Positions 31,663 through 39,778 of a stretch of DNA of 64,000 bases are shown in pieces. The notes under the pieces were generated by a model, which had not been told where the DNA came from, did no database searches, and saw nothing but the letters and a program-made list of their open reading frames with translations. A program made the position numbers and the translations under genes. Each line of letters begins with the position of its first letter. The first letter of the stretch is position 1. This DNA is from Labilithrix sp. (lineage in GTDB: Bacteria; Myxococcota_A; Polyangia; Polyangiales; Polyangiaceae), in assembly GCA_019637195.1 (NCBI GenBank), contig JAHBWA010000007.1, forward strand, positions 60,817-124,816, written 5' to 3'.

Positions 31663-33378
31663 ATGAGCCCCGGCGGAGAACAGACCGCGGGAGCCGGCCC
31701 GGAACCGCGCGATGCGTCTTCCGCTCCCTCCGCACGTGTGACCCGCCGTCTCGACTCGGCGATCCGGCGCGCCGAGGCGTGGCTCGTGCGCCTCGATCCG
31801 GCTCCGCGCCCGACCCCGCTCTCGACGCAGTTCCTCCTCTGCTTCCTGTTCCTCGTCGCGCTCACGATGTGGCTCGTCGGGTCGAACAAGTACCTGCCCG
31901 GCCAGGACATCTCGTACCACGCGCACTGCTCGCGCGTGTGGCTCGAGGGCGGGCGCGCGGGCTCACCGTACGCGCTCTACGAGCCGGGCCACCCGCTCGA
32001 AGCGAACACGCTCATGTACACGGTGGCCGGCGTGATGAGCTACTTCGGCAGCTCGTTCACCGCGTTCCGCCTCGTCCAGTGCGTCTACCTCGTGGGACTG
32101 CCGATCGCGTGCCTCTACGCGCTCCGCGCGCTCGGGCGGAGCCCGTGGGGGAGCCTGCTCGCGTTCCCGCTCTGCTACACGGAGATGTTCGCGGCCGGCT
32201 ACGCCAACATGGCGTTCGCGGCGCCGAGCTTCATCCTCGCGCTCGTCGAGTACCGGAGGTTCACGCAGGCGCCGAGCGTCCGCCGCGGCGTCGTCACGAG
32301 CGCCCTCTTCGTCGTCGTCTTCCTGTCGCACGCCCATGTTTACCTGTGGCTGGGCGGGCTCCTCCTCCTCTACTCGCTCGCCGTCTTCGTCCGGCGGCTC
32401 CTCGACGCCGCTTCGATGGGCCCCCGCGACGCGCTCCGCAGCGTGCTCGTCTTCGTCGGCGGCGGCGTCGCCGTGGCGGCGCCGAGCCTCGCGCTCTTCG
32501 CGCGCTGGTACGCGCGCGGCTACGGCAGCGGCAACTCGGTCGGCGCGGGCGGCAACGACGTCTCGTTCACGAGCTCGCTCGTGTGGCTCCCGCTCCCCCA
32601 GAAGTTCATGGGCGGCGTGCTCCAGGCCTTCAGCGCGACGACGAACGTGAACGAGGTCCCGCACCTGCTCGCGCTCGCCGCGCTCGTCACGCTGGCGATG
32701 GCCCTCGCGCGGGTGGCGCACGATCGCTCGCCGCCGCTCCCGGAGCTGGCGGTGCTCGTCACGACCGCCTCGTACTACGTCCTGCCCGACACCGTCGCGC
32801 TGCAGATGGTGGCGGTCCGCCAGTGGTACTTCGTCTTCTGGATGCTGCCGCTCGTGGTGGTCCCGGTCTCGCTCAAGGTGGGGCCCGTGCGATCGCTCGT
32901 CGTGATCGGCGCGCTGCTCGCGTGGACGGGCGCGCGGATGGCGGTCATCACGAGCCACCTCCGGCGCTTCACGACGGAGGAGATGGTCGGCTTCGATCGC
33001 GTCGTCGCCGCGGCGCCGAAGACCCCGGGGTTGCTCCTCGCCTACTCCACCGTGAGCCCGCGCTCGAGGTACTGGCTGACGAGCTCGATGTTCCACTCGT
33101 ACGGCTTCCTCTCCGCCCAGCGCTCGTACGACGGGCCCCTCGAGTACTCGGACGCGCGCTCGGTCGCGGCCGTGCGCTACACGAACGGTCCGCCGAAGCC
33201 GATCAAGCACCTCTACGGCAACGCCCAGTGGCCGCTCGATCCGGGGATCTGGGAGTACGATCTCGTCCTCGTGCACCGCTGGGCGCCGACGCCCGCGCAG
33301 CGGCAGGTCGCCGAGGGTCGCGGCGCCCTCCTCGCGGCGTCCGGCGACTGGCAGCTCTGGAGAAGCCTGAAGCCCTGA
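31663..33378 (+). CDS. Multi-span membrane protein, GT-C-like
   Basis: 571 residues with a cytoplasmic N-terminus of about 50 residues and roughly ten hydrophobic helices (QFLLCFLFLVALTMWLVG, SALFVVVFLSH, FWMLPLVVVPVSL and others), then a soluble 120-residue C-terminal part. The first loop (DISYHAHCSRVWLEGG) is where GT-C enzymes keep acidic catalytic residues, but no known family motif was recognised. Flanked by two GT2 genes; probably transfers or polymerises lipid-linked sugars. Confidence 0.68.
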   Translation: MSPGGEQTAGAGPEPRDASSAPSARVTRRLDSAIRRAEAWLVRLDPAPRPTPLSTQFLLCFLFLVALTMWLVGSNKYLPGQDISYHAHCSRVWLEGGRAGSPYALYEPGHPLEANTLMYTVAGVMSYFGSSFTAFRLVQCVYLVGLPIACLYALRALGRSPWGSLLAFPLCYTEMFAAGYANMAFAAPSFILALVEYRRFTQAPSVRRGVVTSALFVVVFLSHAHVYLWLGGLLLLYSLAVFVRRLLDAASMGPRDALRSVLVFVGGGVAVAAPSLALFARWYARGYGSGNSVGAGGNDVSFTSSLVWLPLPQKFMGGVLQAFSATTNVNEVPHLLALAALVTLAMALARVAHDRSPPLPELAVLVTTASYYVLPDTVALQMVAVRQWYFVFWMLPLVVVPVSLKVGPVRSLVVIGALLAWTGARMAVITSHLRRFTTEEMVGFDRVVAAAPKTPGLLLAYSTVSPRSRYWLTSSMFHSYGFLSAQRSYDGPLEYSDARSVAAVRYTNGPPKPIKHLYGNAQWPLDPGIWEYDLVLVHRWAPTPAQRQVAEGRGALLAASGDWQLWRSLKP

Positions 33379-33391
33379 TCGCCCGTCGTCG

Positions 33392-34213
33392 GTGTACGCT
33401 CTCGGCTCGCCCTCGGTCCGTCATGGCTCCTTCCCGCCGGTCACCGTCTTGACGAAGAAACGCTCGGTCGCGATCGTCGTCCCCTGCTTCAACGAGGCCG
33501 CGCGGCTCCCGGTCGAGCGCTTCGTCGCGTTCCTCGCGGAGCACGACGACGTGCGCTTCGTGTTCTGCGACGACGGCTCGACGGACGGGACCGGCCGCGT
33601 GCTCGAGGAGCTCGTGGCGCGCGCCGGCGGGCGCGCCGAGCAGATGACGCTGCCGCAGAACCGAGGCAAGGCGGAGGCGGTCCGGCTCGGCCTCCTCCGC
33701 GCACTCGAGACGAGCGCGGACGTCGTCGGCTACCTCGACGCGGATCTGGCGACGCCGCTCGAGGAGCTACCCGCGATGGGCGCGCAGTTCGACGACGACG
33801 GGGTCCTCGCCGTGACCGGCGCGCGCATCCAGCGGAAGGGCGCGCAGATCGAGCGACGCCCGTTTCGCCACTACACGGGGCGCGTGTTCGCGACGGCCGC
33901 GGCGCTCGCGCTCGGGACCTTCTATTACGACACGCAGTGCGGCGCGAAGCTCTTCCGCCGGTCCCCGATCCTCGACGAGGCGCTGGCCGCGCCGTTCCAC
34001 TCGGCGTGGATCTTCGACGTCGAGCTGCTCGGCCGGCTCATGATCGGCGCCGAGCAGGGCGCGGCCGGTCCCACGACGATCCGCGAGCACCCGCTCACGC
34101 GGTGGCGCGACGTCGGCGGCTCGAAGGTCCGCGCGTCGACGTTCGCCAAGGCGCCCTTCGAGCTCTGGCGCCTCTCGATCGAGCTGCGCCGCTGGCGGCG
34201 CCGTCGGGCGTGA
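33392..34213 (+). CDS. GT2 glycosyltransferase (dolichyl/polyprenyl-phosphate glucosyltransferase type)
   Basis: About 273 residues. AIVVPCFNEAARLP, VFCDDGSTDGT, GYLDADLATP and the later DTQCGAKLFRRSP / FDVELLGRL match ALG5/YkcC-type enzymes that load a sugar onto a polyprenyl phosphate. No C-terminal membrane helices. The start is uncertain: GTG at 33392 or TTG at 33449 (TKKRSVAIVVP), neither with a clear ribosome site. Confidence 0.85.
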   Translation: MYALGSPSVRHGSFPPVTVLTKKRSVAIVVPCFNEAARLPVERFVAFLAEHDDVRFVFCDDGSTDGTGRVLEELVARAGGRAEQMTLPQNRGKAEAVRLGLLRALETSADVVGYLDADLATPLEELPAMGAQFDDDGVLAVTGARIQRKGAQIERRPFRHYTGRVFATAAALALGTFYYDTQCGAKLFRRSPILDEALAAPFHSAWIFDVELLGRLMIGAEQGAAGPTTIREHPLTRWRDVGGSKVRASTFAKAPFELWRLSIELRRWRRRRA

Positions 34214-34323
34214 CGCCTCCCGCAGCAGGCGCTGCCCCTATGTGAGTCGGGGCCGGCTCGGCGGAACGCAGCGGCGCAGTCCGTTCCGAGGCGCGACGCC
34301 GCCCCCCGGAACGCCGCCACCGC

Positions 34324-35097
34324 TCAGACGCGCTTCCGGGCGAGCACCCAGTAGCTGAGCCCGGGCACGTTGAGCCCCGCCCGCGCCGCCACGCGCGAGA
34401 CGGCGTTGTCCGCCCGGAGCGCGGCGTCGACGGCCGACGTGACGAGGCGGCCTCCCCGCCACGTCGACGCCGCGCTCGCCGCGAGCGGCGGCGTCCGGCC
34501 CGCGAGGCCCTTCGCGCGCTCGACCGCGACGCTCGCGAGCCGGGGCGCGACGAGGCTGTGGAAGAGCCCGCCGCGCTCGACGAGCTCGAGCCCCGCCGCG
34601 CGGAGGACGCGATCGCACTCGGCCGGCGAGTAGCGGCGATGGTGGAGCAAGAGCTCGTCGTGCCGGCTGAACAGCCCCTGCCACGCCGGCACGCTCACGA
34701 GCGCGACGCCGCGCTCGTCGGCAAGGCACGTCGCGACGATGTCCGAGACGAAGCCGACGTCGTCCTCGACGTGCTCGATCACGTCGAGCATGAGCACGAG
34801 ATCGAAGCGCCGCTCGGGCATCGCCCGCGTGAACGAGAAGCTCGTGCCCGCCCCGCCGTAGAGCTCGCCCAACCTCGCGACGGTCGCGTCGTCGTAGCTC
34901 GCGTCCCAGCAGGTGACCGAGCGCGGCCCCACCTTCGCGCTCATGGTCGCGCTGAAGAAGGCGTCGCCCGCGCCGCAGTCGAGCACGTCGAGGCCGCCGC
35001 GGCCGCCGAGCGTACGCGCGACCACGTCCGTGAAGAACGCGGCGCGGCTCTTCTCCCACGGGTGCCGAGGCCCGTCGTTCGTCTCGATGAGGTCCAC
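34324..35097 (-). CDS. SAM-dependent methyltransferase
   Basis: 257 residues from a GTG start (MDLIETNDGPRHPWEKSRAAFF). Motif I VLDCGAGDAFFS, then LVLMLDVIEHVEDD and a post-motif with HHRRYSPAE. The HEXXR-like HHRRY arrangement and membrane-proximal C-terminus resemble methyltransferases of polysaccharide clusters. Opposite in direction to its neighbours. Substrate not determinable. Confidence 0.82.
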   Translation of the reverse strand: MDLIETNDGPRHPWEKSRAAFFTDVVARTLGGRGGLDVLDCGAGDAFFSATMSAKVGPRSVTCWDASYDDATVARLGELYGGAGTSFSFTRAMPERRFDLVLMLDVIEHVEDDVGFVSDIVATCLADERGVALVSVPAWQGLFSRHDELLLHHRRYSPAECDRVLRAAGLELVERGGLFHSLVAPRLASVAVERAKGLAGRTPPLAASAASTWRGGRLVTSAVDAALRADNAVSRVAARAGLNVPGLSYWVLARKRV

Positions 35098-35200
35098 GGC
35101 GGGGCATCTTAGCGAAGACCCGGCGTCCGTGAACCAGCGTCGCCGGCAGCCCCCGCGTTCGGTTGGGCCAGGCTCGCCGACTGGGGTACGGTGCTCCGCC

Positions 35201-36970
35201 GTGGTGAACCGTTCGCGAGAACGACCTCTGAAACCGAGCTGGCTCCGCGTCGCCTGCGTCGCCGGGCTCGGCCTCGTGCTCACCCTCTGGGTCTGGTCCG
35301 TCGTCATCGCGCGCTATCCGGCGTCCGGCGGCGGCGACGGCCCCTTCTTCTTCCGCCTCCTCGAGGCCGGAAAGATCAGCGTGACCCGCTGGCACGAGCT
35401 GCCGCTGTGGAACCCGTACGAGTGCGGCGGCGTCCCGCTCTGGGACAACCCGCAGTCGATCGTCGCGTCGCCGCTCGCGTTCTTGCTCCTGCCGTTCGAC
35501 ACGTCGATCACGCTGGGCGCGTGGGTCATGATCCACGTGGTGGCGGGGTTCGTCGGGACCTGGCTGCTCTGCCGGGGCGAGCTCGGCACGTCGCGCCTCG
35601 GCGCGTTCGCCGCGGCGTGCCTCTTCGCCTTCAGCGCGTCGCACTCGAACCACATGGGCGGCGGCCACACCGCGTTCGCCGCCTTCGAGTACGCGCCGCT
35701 CGCGCTCTTCCTCTGGCGGCGCGCCGAGGGCGACCGCCGGATGGCCATCGGCCTCGGCCTCCTCGTCGCGAACATGCTCTTCGAGGGCGCGGTCTACGCG
35801 CTCGCGTTCGTCGGGCTCATGCTCGCGGTCGAGACGCTGACGCGCCTCGCGTCGTTGCCGCGCGCGATCAAGATCGCGCGCGCCGGCGTGATCGTCGGGC
35901 TCGTCGCCGGCACCGTGGGAGCGGCGCGCCTCTTGCCGGTGCTCGATCAGCTGGCGCACTTCAAGCGGCCGCTCGGCGCCGAGGTCGACTTCATCGACCT
36001 GAAGCTGCTCAAGGACATGTACCTCGCCCGGACGCACGCCCTGCGCTTCGGTCACGAGTACGTCTGGGGCGAGTACGTCTCGTACACGGGGCCGATCGTG
36101 CTCTCGCTCGCCGCCGTTGGGATGCTCTTCTCGCTGCGCGACCGGCGGTGGACCGTCGTCGTCGCGATCGCGCTCCTGCTCTTCATGCTCGGGCACTTCG
36201 CGTCATGGGCGCCGTGGTCGCTGCTCAAGGGACACGTCCCGCCGTTCATCTCGATGCGCGTGCCTGCGCGCTTCCGGCTGCTGCTCATCCTGTTCATCGC
36301 GTGCTGGGTCGCGATCGCGATCGATCGCCTCCCGCGCGCGATCGAGCGCGTGGCGGGCGGCTCGCAGCTCGCCCGCGCGTCGCGCGTGGTGGTGCTCGCG
36401 CTCGCGCTGTTCGCGACGGGCGACGTCGCGGGCCACTCGATGGACATCATCGATCCGCAGTGGAACGGCGCGGCGCCGACGAAGCCGACGCCGTCGACGC
36501 GCCTCCACCTCGGCGGAGCCAACCTCGCGCAGTTCATCGATCAGCCGCGCCAGAACCGCGGCCGCCTCGACTGCTGGGAGGAGTGGGTGCCGCACACCGG
36601 CAGCGCGCTCTGGCTGGGCGACGAGCCCCAGGCGAAGGCGACGACGGCGGGCGCGACGGTCTACTCCGTGACGCGGACGCAGAGCTCGTTCGTCGTCGAC
36701 GTCGACGTCGACGCCGCCGCGCCCGCGACGCTCCTCTTCAACACGTCGTGGGCGCGCGGCTGGCGCGCGAGCGTCGGCGCGCCGCGCGAGCAGGCGGGGC
36801 AGCTCGCCGTGGACGTCCCGGCCGGGCATCACCAGCTCCGCGTCGGGTACTGGCCGGTGGGCCTCACGCTCGGCCTCGTGCTCACGGCGCTTGGCCTGGT
36901 CGGCTCGGCGCTCGGCCTCGCCTACCGGAGGTGGCCATGGCCGCGCGCCGGCGCGAAGCGCGCGGACTGA
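35201..36970 (+). CDS. YfhO-like multi-span membrane protein
   Basis: 589 residues from GTG. About ten membrane helices; the first periplasmic loop has LPLWNPYECGGVPLWDNPQS, the signature of YfhO-type GT-C proteins, and a late soluble stretch ends with NTSWARGWRASVG ... GHHQLRVGYWPVG before the last helix, a typical YfhO close. YfhO members help glycosylate teichoic or lipid-linked glycans. A second member is at 58505-60802. Confidence 0.82.
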   Translation: MVNRSRERPLKPSWLRVACVAGLGLVLTLWVWSVVIARYPASGGGDGPFFFRLLEAGKISVTRWHELPLWNPYECGGVPLWDNPQSIVASPLAFLLLPFDTSITLGAWVMIHVVAGFVGTWLLCRGELGTSRLGAFAAACLFAFSASHSNHMGGGHTAFAAFEYAPLALFLWRRAEGDRRMAIGLGLLVANMLFEGAVYALAFVGLMLAVETLTRLASLPRAIKIARAGVIVGLVAGTVGAARLLPVLDQLAHFKRPLGAEVDFIDLKLLKDMYLARTHALRFGHEYVWGEYVSYTGPIVLSLAAVGMLFSLRDRRWTVVVAIALLLFMLGHFASWAPWSLLKGHVPPFISMRVPARFRLLLILFIACWVAIAIDRLPRAIERVAGGSQLARASRVVVLALALFATGDVAGHSMDIIDPQWNGAAPTKPTPSTRLHLGGANLAQFIDQPRQNRGRLDCWEEWVPHTGSALWLGDEPQAKATTAGATVYSVTRTQSSFVVDVDVDAAAPATLLFNTSWARGWRASVGAPREQAGQLAVDVPAGHHQLRVGYWPVGLTLGLVLTALGLVGSALGLAYRRWPWPRAGAKRAD

Positions 36971-37048
36971 GCGCGCGAGATCGAGCCGCGGCGGCGGCGC
37001 GCGGCGAGGCGCTCTCGAGCCGCGTCGCCGTACGCGAGCGCCGGCCGG

Positions 37049-37729
37049 TCAGCGCTTGACCGCCACGAGCATCTGCTGGGCGCCGAGCGCGACGCGGCGG
37101 AGGCGCGGCTCGAGGCGCCGGAGGAACGCGAGCGGCTTCGGGAAGAACACGATGTAGTCGAGCCGGACCTCGTCGAAGCCCGAGCGACGAAGGAGCCGCC
37201 GCGCCTCCCACGGCCAGAGGAGGATCGCGTCGTCGTCGAACGGACACGCCGCGACCGCGCGGCGCGTCACCGGGTTCAGCGGGTTGTGCTCGAACACGAC
37301 GAGGTGACCGCCGGGCCGGAGCGCGCCGCGGACCGTCGCGAGGACTCCGGCGCGCTCGCGCGGCGGGACGTGGTGGAGCACGCCGGAGAGCACGGCCGTC
37401 GCGAAGTGCGCGCGAGGCAAGGTCGAGGTGTCGGTGTGGAGCTCGGCCGACGGCGCGCGCGCGCGCGCCTCGTCGAGGCTCACCGCCGACGGATCGTAGC
37501 CGTGGAGCTCGTCGACCTCGCGCGCGCGCGCGAAGCGCTCCGTGAGGTTGCCGGTACCGCAGCCGTAGTCGAGGAGCGGTCCGCGGAGGAGCCCGTCACG
37601 GCGGAGGCGGTCGACCTTGTAGTCGTGAAAATAGGCTGGATCTTCGCCGCTGGCGGCGACGCTCGAGCGGTGGAGCCCTTCGTAGGACTCGGCGTAACTG
37701 TCGAACTTCTGCTCGGCGTCTTCCTGCAC
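37049..37729 (-). CDS. SAM-dependent methyltransferase
   Basis: 226 residues. Motif I LLDYGCGTGNLTERF, LHGYDPSAVSLDEAR, SGVLHHVPPRERA, LRPGGHLVVFEHNPLNPVT. The last motif with NPLNP resembles methyltransferases acting on lipid-linked sugars or isoprenoids. Convergent with the YfhO-like gene and divergent from the membrane protein at 37777. Confidence 0.85.
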   Translation of the reverse strand: MQEDAEQKFDSYAESYEGLHRSSVAASGEDPAYFHDYKVDRLRRDGLLRGPLLDYGCGTGNLTERFARAREVDELHGYDPSAVSLDEARARAPSAELHTDTSTLPRAHFATAVLSGVLHHVPPRERAGVLATVRGALRPGGHLVVFEHNPLNPVTRRAVAACPFDDDAILLWPWEARRLLRRSGFDEVRLDYIVFFPKPLAFLRRLEPRLRRVALGAQQMLVAVKR

Positions 37730-37776
37730 GGGGGGCGATCCTCGAGGCGCCTTTCCATACTAGACTGCGCCGCTCG

Positions 37777-39771
37777 ATGCGACGCGAGCTTCGGTGGAAA
37801 AGAAGGGGCCTTCATCGGCTGTTCTTCTTCTTCGTTCTCCTGCCGATGCTCTGCGTCTTCCCGTACCTGCGCGCGGTGAACAACCCGAACGAGTTCGTGC
37901 GCGTCTACACGGTGATGTCGCTCGTCGAGAGCGGCACGTTCCGCATCGACGAGCAGGTCCAGACCTTCGGCTGGGTCAACGACATGGCCAAGGTGAAGGG
38001 GAACGACGACGGCGTCGACCACTACTACATGGTCAAGGCGCCGGGCATCGTCTACGCGGGCATCCCGGGCTACGTCGTCTTCTCGAAGGTCGTCGCGCCG
38101 CTCCTCGGCAAGAAGTACCCGGGCATCCACGGCGGCCACGTCACCGCGGCGCAGAAGCCGCCCGCGGCCGTCGTGGCGCCGTCGTCGCAGGACGACAAGC
38201 TCTGGTGGCTCCGGATGAGCACCTGGGCGATGCGCATCCTCGGCTCGCAGCTCCCGTGTTTCCTCTTCTTGCTCTGGTTCGAGCGCTACCTCCGCGATTT
38301 CACCGCCGACCCGGCGGTCCGCTACGCGGCGGTCGCCGCGGCCGGCCTCGGCACGAACTACCTCGCGTACACGCACATGTTCGCGAGCCACTCGCAGTAC
38401 GCGGCGCTCGCGTTCCTCGCCTTCGCGACGATCGAGAAGGAGCTCCGGCGCTCGCGCGGCGACGTGAAGGCGATGCGCCCGTCGCGCGCGCTCTTCGCCG
38501 GGTTCTGCACGAGCGCCTGCGTGACCCTCGAGTACCACGCGCTCTTCATGACCGTCGTGATGTCGCTCTTCGCGACCTTGACGTTCTTCCGCCCGCGGAG
38601 CGCCCTCTACTGGGTGCTCGGCGCGCTGCCCGGCCTCGGCGCGCTCCGGCGGCGGATCCCGCTCGGCACCAGCGTGACGCCGACGCGCCTGCTCGCCTTC
38701 GCGGCGGGCGGCGCCGTCAACGTCCCGCACATGATGTACTTCCACTGGACCGCGTACGGAAACCCGTACACGCCCGGCCACCAGAAGCTCGAGACCGCGC
38801 ACTTCGCGGCGGAGCACCAGATGGGGCTCTGGGGCATCTTGTGGCCGTCGTGGGATCACATCCAGGCGCTCGCGATCGATCCCGGCTTCGGCTTCTTCGG
38901 GATGAGCCCGTACATGTGGATCGGCCTGCTCGGGGCGCCGATCGTGCTCCTCTTCCCGCGCGGCCCGGCGAGCGAGCGCGCGCACGTGCGGATCATCACG
39001 GTGGTGTGGCTGGCGTGCATGGCCGTCGTCATCGGCGTCAACGCGGGCTTCGTCGAGTGGCGCGCCGGCTGGACGGTCGGCCCGCGGTACCTCGTCGTCT
39101 GCGCGCCGTTCTTCGCGTTCGGCGCCGCCGTCGCGCTCGAGCGCGTCGCCCACGGCAGCCGCGGCAAGCGCGCGCTCGCCCGCGGCATCGGCGCCGGCCT
39201 CGCCCTCGCGAGCGTCGTGACGATCGGCACCGTCGGCATCCTCTACGACACGCTCCCGGAGACCATCGCGCGGCCGTTCGCGCAGTTCTCCGTGCCGCTC
39301 GCGCGCGTCGGCCTCGTCCCTCACCACGTGGGCGAGTGGTTCGGCTGGGACTCGACCACGCTCTGGTACGTCGTCTGCGCGTCGCTGCTCCTCGCGCCCG
39401 TCGTCGCGGGCCTCGCTTGGCACCCGGGAGAGCGTCGCGGCGAGGCCGTGGGCCGCGCGCTCGCGTTCGTCGCCGCGTTCGCCGTCGGGATGGTGCCCGC
39501 GCTCTCGCCGCCCGACGACGGCAGCGCGCTCTTCGTCCTCCACCCGTCCACCGTCCCCCTCGGCGCCGGCTGGGAGCCCGCCGGGCGCGACCGCGTGAGC
39601 CTCCTCCGCGACGAGGCCGAGCGCTACGGCACCCGCGGCAAGGGCCCGTGCCTGTGGTACCAGCTCGCCGACCTCGAGCGCACGCTCGGCCGCGAGCCGC
39701 AGGCGGCGCGCGCCGAGGCCCGCGCGAAGGGCGCGCTCGCGCGGGAGCACTGCCCGAAGGCGCTGTTCTGA
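37777..39771 (+). CDS. Large multi-span membrane glycosyltransferase-like protein
   Basis: 664 residues. At least ten hydrophobic helices; the first external loop has the pattern VNNPNEFVRVYTVMSLVESGTFRID followed by YMVKAPGI, as in GT-C (PMT/ArnT/RgtA-like) proteins. A C-terminal 100-residue soluble part includes a TPR-like helical pair. No polymerase motif. Probably transfers sugars from polyprenyl carriers on the periplasmic side. Confidence 0.72.
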   Translation: MRRELRWKRRGLHRLFFFFVLLPMLCVFPYLRAVNNPNEFVRVYTVMSLVESGTFRIDEQVQTFGWVNDMAKVKGNDDGVDHYYMVKAPGIVYAGIPGYVVFSKVVAPLLGKKYPGIHGGHVTAAQKPPAAVVAPSSQDDKLWWLRMSTWAMRILGSQLPCFLFLLWFERYLRDFTADPAVRYAAVAAAGLGTNYLAYTHMFASHSQYAALAFLAFATIEKELRRSRGDVKAMRPSRALFAGFCTSACVTLEYHALFMTVVMSLFATLTFFRPRSALYWVLGALPGLGALRRRIPLGTSVTPTRLLAFAAGGAVNVPHMMYFHWTAYGNPYTPGHQKLETAHFAAEHQMGLWGILWPSWDHIQALAIDPGFGFFGMSPYMWIGLLGAPIVLLFPRGPASERAHVRIITVVWLACMAVVIGVNAGFVEWRAGWTVGPRYLVVCAPFFAFGAAVALERVAHGSRGKRALARGIGAGLALASVVTIGTVGILYDTLPETIARPFAQFSVPLARVGLVPHHVGEWFGWDSTTLWYVVCASLLLAPVVAGLAWHPGERRGEAVGRALAFVAAFAVGMVPALSPPDDGSALFVLHPSTVPLGAGWEPAGRDRVSLLRDEAERYGTRGKGPCLWYQLADLERTLGREPQAARAEARAKGALAREHCPKALF

Positions 39772-39778
39772 CGGCGGC

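Noticed and set aside
34238..36196. 652-codon minus-strand frame
   Set aside because: Opposes the YfhO-like gene and overlaps the methyltransferase in another frame; no family motif.
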